Assembly (NCBI GenBank): GCA_035771175.1
Contig: CM069612.1
Coordinates: forward strand, 31,127,741-31,191,740
Source: Paratinospora sagittata
Lineage: Eukaryota > Streptophyta > Magnoliopsida > Ranunculales > Menispermaceae
Direction: 5' to 3'
Length of the DNA stretch: 64,000 nucleotides
Both the position numbers and the translations under genes were made by a program. Shown here piece after piece: positions 33,813-47,241 of the stretch. The notes below the pieces were generated by a model. The model did no database searches, had not been told where the DNA came from, and was given only the letters and a program-made list of their open reading frames with translations. Position 1 is the stretch's first letter. Each line of letters begins with the position of its first letter.

Positions 33813-34139
33813 ATGGATGAGAAGGATCATGATGAAGTACAGAAAATGGTGGTTCCAAAGTTAAACATAATGACCAATATCAACAAACGATCATCATCAG
33901 GATCACCAGCAGGATCTCCAAGAGGAACTCCAATGTCACTTCAGAAAACATCAAGCGTAAAGATGAATTGCTTGTGCGCACCAACAACACATGCTGGCTC
34001 TTTTCGTTGCAGGTTCCACAGAAAGCCAGGCCTCACTCGTAATGGCGCCTCTTTGGGCTCCAACCTCTGTGATTTGGGTTCTAAGTCTTCTTCCATCAGA
34101 TCAGATTCATCACTAGCTTCATGCTCGATAGGGAACTGA
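33813..34139 (+). CDS. Small serine-rich protein (plant family, unknown function)
   Basis: A 108-residue intact frame. It has SSSGSPAGSPRGTPMS (about 27-42), then the family's signature NCLCAPTTHAGSFRCRFHR (about 52-70) with three cysteines, and a Ser-rich tail ending SSLASCSIGN. There is no signal peptide or membrane segment. The signature is typical of a plant 'serine-rich protein-like' family whose biochemical role is not known. SP and TP sites suggest phosphorylation by proline-directed kinases, which is inference. I take the ATG at 33813 because it follows a good leader acceptor and the family starts similarly. Confidence 0.85.
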   Translation: MDEKDHDEVQKMVVPKLNIMTNINKRSSSGSPAGSPRGTPMSLQKTSSVKMNCLCAPTTHAGSFRCRFHRKPGLTRNGASLGSNLCDLGSKSSSIRSDSSLASCSIGN

Positions 34140-37100
34140 GAAGATCGATTAATCGATCTATGACCACCTGATCTGATCATCATCATGACCATCTTCCTTT
34201 GTTTTTTTTTTTAATATATATAAATACACCAAGAGCCCAATTATTTGGTTGTATGTTTTTAATTTGATTACATTACATTAATTTGGTTTGAGTCTTTTAG
34301 GGGGTTTGAATTTGTTAATGTTTCTTTGTTGATTTTCGCATGAACTCATTATTCTTGTAATTATCACGCATCATGCCTGGTCTGCACAAAAAATATTTCA
34401 ATCATATATATAGATATATGTTTTTCATATATCTCTTTGGAAAATTTGTATGAGTTGATTGCTTATTCATGGAGTTGATTGGGGAGGATATATATAATTA
34501 AGGAAGTTTTTTTTTTTTGTTTCTTTCTTTAACTTGAATTTTTTTCTAGAGGTTGGGCGATCGAAACCCCCCCCCCCCCCTTGTCAAAAAAAAATCTCAA
34601 CTCAACTAAGTTTTTTCTCAATTATATAGAGTCAGCTATATGAATCCACTTCTTCCACTCAAAGTCGGCATTCAAGTTAAAAAAAAGTTAATGTTTTTTA
34701 TTATAATTATCTTTATCCATGTTATTTTAAGTTTACTTCTATCTCTATTATTACCATCTAGTACTAATAGGTCATTTTTTTAAACTGGTGCATCTAGAGG
34801 CTTACATTATGTATGTCAAAACTATGCACCTTAGTCAATTCTCTCTCATTTTATTTCAATTGGTGCTACTCTAATGACTATTTGAACATGTCTATTTCTA
34901 ATCCTATGTTCAAAGTTTTACTATCGTACATTTCCATCTTAGCATTTATATTTTTGTTAATTGCTACACATTAAAATAAAAATAAAAAATGTTAACATTA
35001 GGGCTTTTGATGTCTTAAAATATTTGAGAACTTTATTGGATAGAGTATTTCAAAGAGAGTTGCCCAACTCTTCTTTTTTTTTTTTTTTTCAAATACTTTC
35101 TATATACAAAAAGTTGATATTTGGATATTAGGGGTGTTGAAAGAACAAACAAAAAGACAATTTATCACTTAATTTTTTTTTTTGTAAGGTTAATAATATA
35201 ACTAAGGATAAATTGGTAAATAGATATTTTGACTGCAAAAGCTATAAAGAGAGCAACAATTCTCTAAATCACGACAAATATACTGTTTTTTTGAAATTGT
35301 CAAACAGGTTATTTTCACATCCTTTTTTTTAAAATAAATAAATAAATAAAAACAGCTTTATATTTTGTTCAAACAAAGAGGCCCCTTGCTATAGTCATTG
35401 GTTTGAAAAATCAAATTTAATACATTGTTGAATTCATCATAAATCAGATTTTAATATGTATACTGATTGACATATACATAATTAACATGTTTACTAAAAA
35501 AAACTATTATAATTCTCACTTAAAGAAAAATAGTTTATATGAAGATAATGTAATTATCGAGACATTAAGTCTCTTGAAAAACTTAATCTAAAAGCAAGGT
35601 AAGATTAGGGTTTTTATAACATGTCCTTCGACTCTGGTAGTCTTGTATTGTAAAATTTTTCTTCGACTCTAAAGGCCTTAGCAGGAAAAGTTAAACACTC
35701 AAGCCTCGACTAGGTGACCTAGATCAGTTCATTAAAGTGCACGTAATTGTAAAAAAATTGGAGTGTCACAAATAAACATTTGGATAAGTTTGGATCTGGT
35801 AGCATCTACTTCTAGATAGCATATGCAACCATATAAATAAAATGTAGAAATATAGATGGTTCAAGCTAGATTGAATTATTCTTGTATCCAATGGCTAAAA
35901 GCCACTTGTAATGCAAGCTATCTAGCCAGCTCTTGGTGGAAAAATGTTGACTAATGATAGGTATCTAAGGAGAGGAAGCTAGAAATTGGAGGGGTCAATG
36001 GGCTTTGTAATGTTGAAACATGACCAATTCCACAAAAATAAAAAAGACCTATATATATATATATATATATAGATTATTGCTTTCCTAATAAGATATCCTA
36101 GTAATTTGTAGGGTAGGGGAAAAACACTGAGATCCAACACCCTTGACCTTTATATGGTGAGAAAAAGGCACACAAATTGTTGTGGCATGCCAACTAGGGG
36201 GTCCTTTTGGAAAGGGTAGGGTTCTATTATATTGCAATTGAAGCTAGTTTTGGATCACTTTGAGCTTGGGTAGGCTAACATCATGGAATAGTAGTGCCTC
36301 ACTATGTATGTACAATTAATATATATATACCAACTTATTAGTTAAGAATATTCCAATATTAATTATCTTTTGCAGTACTGAAGCGTGCTCTTTGGATATA
36401 TCTTAATTTTGCACTATGTTCGCATCAATCCCAAAATTATGGGAGACAACTTCTTCGAGATATCAATCTCTGGGACGTGATGTCAGGAGAATATTTATTC
36501 TACAGTTTACCCTTGCAATTAAATGATTTCTCTATAAATTCATCAACAATTGATCTATTATAATTAATCAAGAAAGATGATTAATTAAGCTTTTTTTTTT
36601 CTTAGATTAAGAGAATACGACTCATCATCTCAGCTTATATTTGTATTTTTCATTCAAATTAAAGAATGAGTCTTGATCTCTTTGTTATAAATAGATTGAC
36701 AGGCATTCCAAGCAATATTATTATTTTATAGTCTACTTTTTTATTTTATGATATCTTTAAAAAGTTCTATCATTAAATGAAATGTTTAAAAGTTGTTGAC
36801 TTTTAATCCAAAAAGGCACACAACAGCTCTCATGGCTACTTCTCCATTCATACTTGATTGATGCAAATAGCATTTGGCTATACAACAAATTCAAGGGCCA
36901 GGATGGAATCCAATGGCAGAGATTAATTGACTACTTCTTGTTTGATTGATCCACAAGTGGGCCACATTAGATAATTTCAGCCTCTCAGAACGTTCAATAT
37001 TAATCTATCTTCATGGATGCCAACCTCTTTATCCTCACATATAAGAAACTTTACGGAGTGGCCAGTTTAAGGAAGGAAAATGATGAGAGGATTTGCATGT

Positions 37101-40100
37101 TAAACTCAGCTAACGTATTCATATTTGTCAAACTCTCTTTCATCATTCTAAAGCTATGTGTATTGAACAGCTCTAGCATGATCTAAGGAATTTTGATGTG
37201 TAAGTATGTTGATTGAGTTTGCTTTCGAGTCCTTATAGTATCATACTTTAAAGTAAATCTTGAATTGAAGACTCCATAAACCTTAAAAACCCGTTTTAGG
37301 TGGGATCTTGATCATTACACTAAACTCAAGTTATTAAATAAGAGTAGTGCTAAGTGTTAAGAGACCTACTCTGTTAAGTAAGACCCAACTATGTATATTA
37401 TGCAAATAAACATAGATGTTAACACATTTAGAATGACAGGCTCGAATTTTTTGTTAAAAACTACTTAACGTAAAAGTTAATAATTGTCGGGTAAGAGCTC
37501 AACTATGTATGTTAAGTGAATGATTATAGAAATTAAAACAAAGGGTACATAAGATTAAATCGAAAACTCAAAACATTTTTTTTTATCTCTAGGATCAACA
37601 CAGATTTACGGGTATTTGTTAGATAATTAAAGTAAAAAAATAAAATAAAAATTGTGTCACACAAACACCCACATAGGCTAACGTCTTGGTGAGGAGGGGG
37701 AATCACACGTGTGAAGACACCAAGGTGAGGGGGGTTTGCATGTAATGTGTCTTGTTTATGGTGTACAAAGCCAAAAACGATTCCGATACCATCAATGTCA
37801 ACTGTCCAATTTGTTCTTACAAACGACGAGAGGAGGCAGTGGGCCCAACTGGTTGCATTGTTGCGTTATGAGCACGGGTGGAGCCAACAAATCAGGAAGA
37901 GACACGTAAGAGAGGGAACAAGAAGATCTAAGGAGTGGGCCCACAAAGCATGAAGAGACAAGAATATACCTTAAGTTAGTGGGGGGAAACATAATGTGGG
38001 GGGATATGTACAGGGGATCTTTCAAGTCATTCCCCTCTTTTAACTTTTATGTAGTATCGCTCATCTCAACTTTCATGCTTTTCAAGCTCAATCATGTAGC
38101 TATAGCACCTAAATTAAAAAAAATTCCAAATTAATCAATGGAAAATAATTCATAAAACACACACACACATATATAATAAAAGTAAAAATTGAAAAAAGGG
38201 TGTTCTCAGGATCATGAGTGTTTTTTGGGGAATGAGGTATTCAAGCAGCCTATGATGATAATGAGTATATAATTCAAGATGCATTACTATGTTGACTAGA
38301 AGCAATAGCACACTCTATTTTTCAAAAAAGTAAAAGAAGAAGACCTTTTCTTTTCTTTCTTTTTTTGTGTTTTTTTCCTCCCTTAACTTCTGATCTCAGT
38401 TTTTGTGTATATGATGATCACTAGTTGAACAGAAACCGACCCATGTCTTCCTCTCTCTCCCCCTCTTCTTCGTTTATTTGTTAGGTGAGCTTTCCCATCT
38501 ATGTCTCTTAAGCTACTACTCTTTGTATGCTCCTTTTCCCTCTAAATAGTGCAGGCCAAGTTGCAAGTATTTTCATGTGTATTAAGTGTCTTGGTTAGTT
38601 CTCAGAAGTTGGGGGAGTTTTTTGTTTCTGATGATCAGCTATAGCAAACTTGCAGCTTTAGTTTTACTGCTGTGGATTCTTGGATATTATTGGTAGAGGA
38701 TATAGAGAAAGAAATCAGTCAGAATTGGATGAATATTTAAGTGGTACGTACCTATCTTAATGCTTCTCTCTTTCTTTCTTTCTTTCTTTCTTTCTTTATT
38801 TCTCAGCTGTAACCTCATTTAATTATTGTATTTTTACAAAGGGCATCAATATATATAGTTATCTGTATATAAAACCCAATAGAAAAAACATGTCCATATG
38901 GTCAATTTTATTTTATTTTTATGTTAAAATAATCCCTTAATTATTTGTTGATTGCTGAAAAACCCAATTGGAATGTGCAACATATGGCCCCTTAGAAAGG
39001 CAACTGAAGCCTGAAGCCGCCACCACCACCACCACCACCACTATGGACTTTCTTCACAAAGGGGTGGGGGTGGGGCTCACATGAAATGACTTCATTTCTT
39101 GGATTGTGAGAGGCACCAACTGTTGCTGAGGAACTACCTCCTCATCAACACTAATCTTTTTCAATTATTTTTTTTAATATCTATCTATATATAAAAATTA
39201 AAAATTAAAAATTAAAGGAGGTTTTTGATCTGAGGTCCATGTCATCATGCTTTAAACTACCAACTGACCAAGTTGGTTCCTTAAAGATTAGGCTAAGTTG
39301 GGGTCAATGGTACATATGTTACTTTCAATATTCAGCTAGCCTTTGGTTGATAGCAAAGGCCTCTCATAGCTTAAGATTCAAGTGGCAAACAACAACAGTA
39401 CTGTCAGTTGAGAGTTGAGACTACCATTGCTTGTGTCTTGAAAGAAACAGTGGTTAGAAGTGTAGTACCGTTTGGTCCATCAATATTAATTATCAGATTG
39501 ATTTTCACTTGGGAATAAAACCAGTAATATAATATTGACAGAAACGAGGGAATTGGAAGAAGGGAAAGACCATTAATTAATATTTACTTTTAACTAATAA
39601 TAATTATGAGTGCTCAATATTCAGAAATGTGTGCCTCTTTAGTCAGTCATCAATAGATGGGAAAACACATCAGCAGAGGTGATTCAACCAAAGGTGTTTC
39701 GGGTGATGAGTGGTGAGACTGATCTTCAGTGAGACATGCCATGTCTTCCAGCAATACAAGATATATATCACCCTGGCCAAGCCCTGCCTTCAGTGGTGAA
39801 TCCTGGCAAGACGCCCCTAACATTTTAAAAAAACTCTTTATAACTATATTATGTTATATATTTTCGCTTTGCCCCCCAAAATCAAAGGTCTAGATCGGTC
39901 ACCTGCCAGCTAAGTTGAAAGCTAGCTAATTTGGGCTTCAAGCCAAAGGTCTATGATTTTATAGCAAGAAATGACTAATTACTCAAAACAGTTTCAAATG
40001 CTTTTTATGTGGGTGTCTTTGGGAGCATATCAATATTGGATGCAAATGCATGAAAACAAGAAAGAATGTTGAATGTTTGTCTTTCCATTCAAATTATGAA

Positions 40101-41988
40101 TGTGCATTTCTTCTTCTTTTTTTATTTTTTATTTTTTATTTTTTATTTTTTTTATGTGATGATCCCTTGGAAAATGAAGGTTAATTGAGTCTGAATATTT
40201 TCCTTCCATTTTTATGATGTGGCCCATAAGAACAATCAGATGCATTTATACAGTACTTTTCTTAATCTGAAGGCCCTTGAAATAATTAAGTTTCTTACTG
40301 ATGAACTGCATGATTAGTATTCTAGATGATTTGTGGGGCCACTGAGTTTTCTTAATCTGAAGAAAAGAGCATGCCAAAGGATGATTATGAGGAAATATAT
40401 ATTTTCCTTTTTCTAATAATTTCCTTTCTTTCTTTTTCTGACAAAATTCATTTACATTTGTCATATTTTTTATTTCATATCTAATTTGATTCTCCCCATT
40501 TTAATACATAATGGACATATGTACGTGACATATATTAGAAAGATATGAAGAAGATCAAGACAATGATTTATGATAAATAAACTGAAGTTTAAAAAAAAAA
40601 TTAATTAAGAAAGGAAGAAATTAATTGAATTACCTTTATGCTTAATATAATATTGAGATTTTGTATGTAAATCCAAGAAAGTTTATATATTGGAGATTCT
40701 CCCAAAAATATATAAATGCATAAAGATTTGAATCTTGAGTAGCAAAAAAACGAAAAGGCTTAAAAGAGGAATAGTGTTGGAAGCTTTTGTCACGGTGAGA
40801 AGGTCTTTCCTCCTCCCCTTAATTTCCTTTTGCATGGTAGCAAATAACCTTTTCTAGTCCATACATAATAGCAAAAAGCTGCTCTGAATTTTTCTGTTTT
40901 CCTCCTTTTCTGCTTCTTGCAATTATTCTCTTATGCTGTAAGGACTTGTGGGTCTATATGAATTCAGAAAGATAGATGATGGAATCCTTGTTGGAAGAAA
41001 TGAAGGGTAGGTACTTTTACTACTTCTACTTGTCCAAACTGTTGAATTGCATGCGTTTCAGCACTTATGGAGATCAAAGCCAAACGACAACTGTTTCTTG
41101 ACATTAAAAATCATGATCCCTTCTGCCCTTTTCATCATCATCTTCTTCTTCTTCTGCTCCTCTTTGTTATATGAGTATGTTTTTGGATGCTTTTGTTTGA
41201 ACCATATGTTCATGAATCATCTATGTCTATGGCATGATCCAAGATTTTCTTTGATCCTTTCTTTCTTTCTTTCCCAAGTTGCTGTTGCAGAAATCAATTA
41301 ATTTTCTCCTTTTCAAATGGTCTTACCTTCTTCCTTGCAACTATTTCAATTAATGTTTCCTGCAGGATGTGAGACAAGAGATTTGGAAAAAAATAAAGTT
41401 GTGCTTATTTTGGTCTTACAGAAAGTGGTTTTAAACTGGTGCATTTCCCTTCTATGTAACACTAAATTTACTGTTCAACTGATGTCATTTTGGCACTTTT
41501 TGGGGTAAAATATAGAAACTTTGAATGTGAAGAATCCAAACTTGATTTCATATTTGAAATTAGAAAGTTACAATGGTACATGGTTAATTGGGGTCTTATT
41601 AATTACATGTATAAAGCACCATCACTTTTAACACCATTATATGTCATAATGCCAATGTGAGAGCCACCTTGTCATGCCACTAACCATACACTGTTAATCT
41701 TCTGCTGTTTCTGCTCTTTCTTACATATATTGTAGGAAATTTTTTTATAGTACTAAAATACCTTTTCAAGTTGTATAGTGAAATTGAAATTGTTGTTGTT
41801 GGATTACAAGCAGTTTTATTAACAAAAACATATTATCCCAATTAAGTTGCTATTGATCAATATCTATGAAAAACTATCATTTTTCAGGTTCTGGGATTAA
41901 GATCTAAATTTGTTCAGAGTGCTTGATTTGGTTTACCAGAAGTAGTATATGTCATGACATTTGATAGGCAAAGAAACAAGCAAAAAAG
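34140..41988. other. Gene-poor region, ~7.8 kb
   Basis: I find no convincing protein-coding or RNA gene. The region holds a C14 run (34567-34580), an (AT)n run at about 36050-36070, a CTTT run at about 38763-38796, a CAC run at about 39020-39041, and several poly-T or poly-A tracts. A pyrimidine-rich stretch ending GTTAG|GTGAGC (about 38440-38490) could be a non-coding first exon of the NPH3 gene, with the long leader intron that would imply. Short open frames here lack homology. Confidence 0.5.
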
Positions 41989-44931
41989 ATGAAGTTTATG
42001 AAACTTGGGACAAGGCCAGACACCTTCTACACAGAAGAAGCTACCAGGTATGTATGATTTGAAAATGGCCAGAGTATGTATGTATTTTCTGTATAGAATT
42101 TAAAATTTCCCTGAAGAAGAAATGATGAAATAAAAAAGATCATCTTCTCCAAAAAAAAAAAAAAAAAAAAAAAGAAATATAAAAGATCATCATGCCTTTC
42201 TACTTTTTCTTTTTTCATGCAGGTCTGTGTCTTCAGATGTGCCAAGTGACCTAATCATAAAAATTAACAACACCAAGTATCTTCTTCATAAGGTAATAAT
42301 CAAATTCCATCTTTATTGATTACATTTCCAGTGAAAACTTGATATGTTTAATTCCTCAAAGTAACCGTATCTTAAATACTGTAGTTTCCGCTTCTTCCCA
42401 AGTGCGGCCTCCTACAACACCTTTGTTCTTTATCCGGCAATTCTACTGAATTTTCAGTAGAGCTTCATGATATTCCAGGAGGTGAAGAAGCTTTCGAGCT
42501 CTGTGCCAAATTTTGCTATGGAATCACAATCAATCTCAGCGCTTACAACTTTGTCTCCGCATTTTGCGCCGCCAAGTTTCTTAGAATGACTGAATCAATC
42601 GAGAAGGGAAATTTTGTGCAAAAGCTCGACTCTTTCTTCAATTCTTGCATCCTTGAAGGTTGGAAGGATTCCATTGTCACATTAGAAACCACTGCAAAAC
42701 TACCCGAGTGGTCAGAAAATCTCGGTATAATCCGAAAGTGCGTCAACTCGGTCGTTGAAAAAATTCTCACTCCTTCATCAAAGGTTAATCATTACCAATT
42801 TTGTTAAGATTTCCACAAAATATGATTAAAAGTTTGCATGAAAATTCAGCAATGTTTTCTCTTTTGTAGGTGACATGGTCTTACACATATACTAGACCAG
42901 GATACACAATAAAACGGCAGCATTCCGTTCCGAAGGATTGGTGGACAGAGGATATATCGCAACTAGAGATAGAACTTTTCCGATGCATAGTTACCGCTTT
43001 GCGCTCTACCAATGTTCTTCCTCCACCTCTAATTGGTGAAGCATTGCATGTTTATTCTTGTAAATGGCTACCAGACACATCAAAAAGTAGGCATCCAGAG
43101 AGTTCAATATCTCAAACAGAAGAAGACATCATAAAGCATAGGCAAGTGCTTGAGACTATTGTAAGTATGATTCCAATGGATCGTGGGTCGGTTTCTTTGG
43201 GGTTCATATTGAGGCTCCTAAGTCTTGCAAATTTCCTTGGAGCGTCTCATTCCACAAAGGCTGAGCTTATAAGGCGATCGGGATTGCAATTGGAGGAGGC
43301 GACAGTGGAAGCATTGCTCATTCCATCGGTCTCGCCTTCAGATCAAAATTTCTATGATATTGAGTTGGTGAGGGCAGTGCTAGAGAGTTTCTTGATGCAA
43401 TGGCGGCGATATGGCCGGCTAGAAAATAATGAGTCATTGAAAAGTTTAAGGAAGGTGACAAAGCTCATTGATTCTTATCTGCAAGTGGTTGCTAGAGATG
43501 TGAACATGCCGGTATCGAAGATAGTCTCTCTTGCTGAGTCCTTGCCGGAAATTGCCCGACCAGAGCATGATGATATCTACAAGGCTATCAACATCTATCT
43601 TAAGGTAATGCCCTTTCAAAGTCAAAACAATTTAGTAACACTTCAAGAACAAAAATCCCAAAATAATACCATCTTAGCATTCTAATTCATATACCCATAA
43701 TTTTAAGACACTAATCCTGCAAAAAAAAGGGTCATGGTTTCTAATGAAGCAAAGAAATCAAGAAATATGCATCTTAATAGGATCTGATGCCTAAATTTCG
43801 TCCGAGTAAAAGCAAAACCTTCAACCTTTGGTTTTTTATTTTTTTTTCTTTCTTTCTAGCTGGTTTAAACATTGGTTTCCATTGAATATAGACACATATA
43901 CTTTCTTCACCTGAACTTTATTTATTTATTTATACTGACTCATCATCCAAGTCTCTGCAAACAGTCATCAGATCATCCTGCTGCCCATAAGTGGCAAGTT
44001 TATAGAATGGTTAGGTATTATTTTATTGGTTACTGGCATTTAATATGTGTTAGTCATTCATTTGGACAGTTTGGGTTGATGAACAAATTCAGCTATTTTA
44101 TGTAAGAAATCAACATCAACCATCACTAAAATCACCTTAAAATACCTTATCCCAAGTCCCACAGCCATTTCAAAAGTCTCCCTTTTTAATGTATAGTATA
44201 TGGCAATCCTGCTTTTTGAGTTTTGTCAACAAATAATTTACTCATAATGCTCTGATTATAAAATGGCAATAGTACTACTACTAATAGGTGCTCTTCATTC
44301 TCATTGCTGACTGACAGGACCATATAACAGCATTTCTTTAAACAGTAAAATAATGGGAATAATGGATTCAATTCAATGATCTGGTTATATTATAACTACT
44401 TCAAAGGCAGAATTGTTTGTTGATAGCTTGCTTGAATGACTTTGATCAAATCAGGAGCACCCAGATATCAGCAAACCAGAGAAGAAGCGGCTATGTCAAA
44501 TTCTGGACTGCAGGAAATTGTCACAAGAAGTGTGTTCGCATGCCATTAGGAACGAGAGGCTGCCATTAAGAACAGTAGTGCAAGTGCTGTTCTTCGATCA
44601 AGAGCGACATGGGCGGCCGGTTGATCGACATGGGCGGCCGGCGACGAGTAAGAAAGTGCCACATAGCGAGGTGTTGTCCGATCATGGACGGCGAGGATCA
44701 GCGAATAGAAGGGAAAATAATGACAGTAGGCCAATGAGATCAGACGGGTACCACCAAAAGTCTTCTGAATTAGGTACGCTGCTAGAGGCAGAGAGGAAGG
44801 TGGTGAGGAGTGAAGAATCAGGGGAGATTGAGATATTAAGGGAAGATGGAGCTTCTGGAAGTAAATTGGAGTCCAAGAAGGCTATGATGAGACGGAAACT
44901 CAAATCACAAGAAGGCAATACTAAGGGGTAA
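41989..44931 (+). CDS. BTB/NPH3 domain protein, NPY-like
   Basis: Five exons join in frame to 579 residues: 41989-42047, 42223-42292, 42385-42783, 42870-43604 and 44455-44931. The start [18 protein letters not shown] and the BTB core ([29 protein letters not shown]) are typical of the family. The NPH3 domain begins near [15 protein letters not shown] and runs through [19 protein letters not shown] and [14 protein letters not shown]. These proteins act as plasma-membrane-associated substrate adaptors for CUL3 ubiquitin ligases in phototropism and in auxin-dependent organ formation with AGC kinases. The NPY subgroup is my best guess. The tail carries a 7-residue repeat, [14 protein letters not shown]. 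It looks intact. Confidence 0.9.
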
Positions 44932-45540
44932 GAGAGTTGGGCATGAAATTTAAAAGCTCCCAATTCCATTCCCCAACTCTCCCATTACTCTTCGCAATTA
45001 TTTTTTGTTTTTATTTTTTCACATTTTGTTTATGGGTCACCATAACATGCATTCCTTCTACACACCAAAATCGAAAAAAAAATATAAAAAAAAGTTATCA
45101 AGCCATCTCTGCCATCGAATTTGTTAACTGGCATGAAACAAGGAATGGGTAAGAGGAAGATTATCAACACATTTTGATTATGTTGCTTAACCTTGCATTA
45201 TTTAGCTCTTGTTTGGTTTTCAGATCATAGGCTTTAAGATTAATTTAACACAACTAAACACTAAAAGGGGAAAACTGAAAGAGAATTTCATAATCACATT
45301 ATAGCCATATTCATCACAGAGATTCTGAGCTGAAGTCACAATCACGCAACAAGCTCATTATGTACACATACAAAAACATGTCCTATCTATACATATCGTA
45401 TGCATTGGTACCATACCGTGTATGGTACTACTACTTCCTGTACAATAGCTTTAATATGTACATGAACGAGGACCGAATTGAAGCAGATAAGAAAATGCTC
45501 CATAAAGCAAGTAGTACTACTCTCTGGTAAATGTCGTCTT
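44932..45540. other. Convergent 3' flanks of the NPH3 and RING-H2 genes
   Basis: The NPH3 gene ends at 44931 on the plus strand and the RING-H2 gene ends at 45541 on the minus strand. No other coding frame is supported. Both 3' UTRs must lie here. Confidence 0.5.
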
Positions 45541-45981
45541 CTATAGCCAAGGGACCTCTTCTTCGGGTGCTAAAGGAGTTCTACAGAGAGGACACGTGAT
45601 ATTCCAATAATCCAACCACTTCTCCAGGCAAACTTTATGAAAAACATGGCCACAGCGCAAGCGGCTTGCCTCCGAGTCGGGTTTGAACCGGGTCAAACAT
45701 ACGGAGCACTCCTGCTCCGACTGGTTGCAATTGCAGATCGACCCGAATTGAATGGCAGGAATTCTCCTACGTATTTCATCCATTAAGATACTGGATGGAG
45801 GTAAATGGCATTCATGAGGTTCCGAAGGGAATTCGACAGAATCCGGTGGTGGTAGATGGATTCCTATGATATGGAGGATTGATCGCAATAAGCCTTTGAA
45901 GATGGAGATTAAAATGGCCGTGTTTACCAGAATGATACACAGCATTCCTTCGGAGGGAGCAGGGAGGCTTGAGAGACCCAT
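45541..45981 (-). CDS. XERICO: RING-H2 E3 ubiquitin ligase, XERICO-like
   Basis: One uninterrupted frame of 146 residues. MGLSSLPAPSEGMLCIILVNTA leads into a hydrophobic segment (about 12-30) that probably anchors the protein in the ER or another membrane. The RING-H2 finger has C92, C95, C110, H112, H115, C118, C130 and C133, in the context ECSVCLTRF, CGHVFHKVCLEKW and CPLCRTPL. The start and the LDYWNITCPLCRTPL block match Arabidopsis XERICO, whose overexpression raises ABA and drought tolerance. This copy is somewhat shorter than XERICO (about 160) between membrane segment and finger. It is an XERICO-type protein; whether it is the true orthologue is not shown. Confidence 0.85.
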   Translation of the reverse strand: MGLSSLPAPSEGMLCIILVNTAILISIFKGLLRSILHIIGIHLPPPDSVEFPSEPHECHLPPSSILMDEIRRRIPAIQFGSICNCNQSEQECSVCLTRFKPDSEASRLRCGHVFHKVCLEKWLDYWNITCPLCRTPLAPEEEVPWL

Positions 45982-46120
45982 CTTGTTTGGCTAGAGGGAG
46001 TTTTGGTTACTGAATTCACTTTTTGTGTCCGGTTTAAGCAGAGGTTTCAGAGAGTTTGGGAGAATCGATTACGTGATTGTAGTTTTGGGGGATTAAACAG
46101 AGGAAGTTAAAATTCTTGAA

Positions 46121-47041
46121 CTGAAATGAGATTCAGATGTTTTGCAGGAATTCGATGAAAGATAATAGGAGCGAACTGAGATTGTGTGATTCCAGAACGT
46201 GCAGAAGCTGCTTCTGTTTACTCTTAGAAAAGAAAAGGCATTTTTAAAGCAGCGATGAAGGAACAAATGGAAACTACAAATATAGGAATAGTTTATAAAC
46301 ACCGTGGTCGTCTTTTTCGATCACCGTTCCAAATTATATGCTGCTGCGCCGTTGTTCCAGTAAGAGTGCTAAGGAAGGATCCGTGCTTCGGCCTTTAATA
46401 TCTGAATTGCATTAAAGAGGAAGATCAGACCGCATTCAACGATAAATTGAGGGGAAAAAAAGGAGTAAAGTTTTTAGATAAACCAGTTTAGACTCTGAAA
46501 ATAATTCAATGAGAAAATCCTCAAGAGACTATTCTAAATGAAACAAAAAGCAAGCACTACGCTGCTCAAAGATTAGATTTATAAAATAGAAAGCGCAGCA
46601 ATTCAACAACAGAGCAAGCATCAGAAGAGCTTTACTCATTTAAAACTGATTTTTTTTTTTTTTTTGAACTGATTCAATTGTTTGAACTCAAAAGCAAGAC
46701 GGCAAGGACCAAATCACAAGCTTAAACTATTTAAATCCGCAAAGAAAACAACCAAAAACTGGTCAATGTTTCTAGATATAAAGTGCACACAATTCAATTG
46801 ATTTGGTCTGCAAAATGAAATTATTTACAGAGTGGAAACAAATAAAGGAACAGATTCATTCACAAGCAAAACCAGCTTTCAACACCGAGATTCTTTCAAT
46901 GCAGAGATCTACCATTCGATACAAGAAAACTATGAAATTATGCATATCTGAAAAACGAAATCCACAAGAAGGCAAGAATAGTAATCCTCTCAGAATCGCT
47001 CAAACAGCTTCCAAAAAAAAAAAAAAAGATATAATACTTAC
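46121..47041 (-). other. Possible 5'UTR intron of the XERICO-like gene
   Basis: On the minus strand GCAAC|GTAAGT gives a strong donor at 47041, downstream of a TATA box. A plausible acceptor, TTTCAG, ends at 46121. Other AGs could serve. If this is right, the leader is split by about 0.9 kb of intron. No coding gene is supported in the interval. Confidence 0.45.
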
Positions 47042-47222
47042 GTTGCAAGCTCAAGAAGTCGACTCACAGGTCAAGGGAGCGAGATATTAAAGATCTTCGA
47101 TTGAATCTCTAATGGAGTCTTGCAGTAAAAAGCCAGAGAAGAAGAAAGAATAGATTGAACACTCAGATGATCCGATACATGGAGTTAACAGCCGGTAATG
47201 ACCATTCGTCTCCGCGGTTCGA

Positions 47223-47230
47223 TATTTATA
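47223..47230 (-). promoter_or_regulatory. TATA box of the XERICO-like gene
   Basis: The minus strand reads CCTTATAAATATC, a strong TATAAATA box. It lies about 180 bases upstream of the GTAAGT donor and about 1.25 kb upstream of the ATG. Transcription would start near 47195-47200. Confidence 0.6.
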
Positions 47231-47241
47231 AGGCCCAACTA

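Noticed and set aside
42131..42190. Poly-A of about 22 bases flanked by AAAGATCATC on both sides as a retroposon
   Set aside because: Only a few non-A bases lie between the flanks, too little to tell an insertion from slippage.
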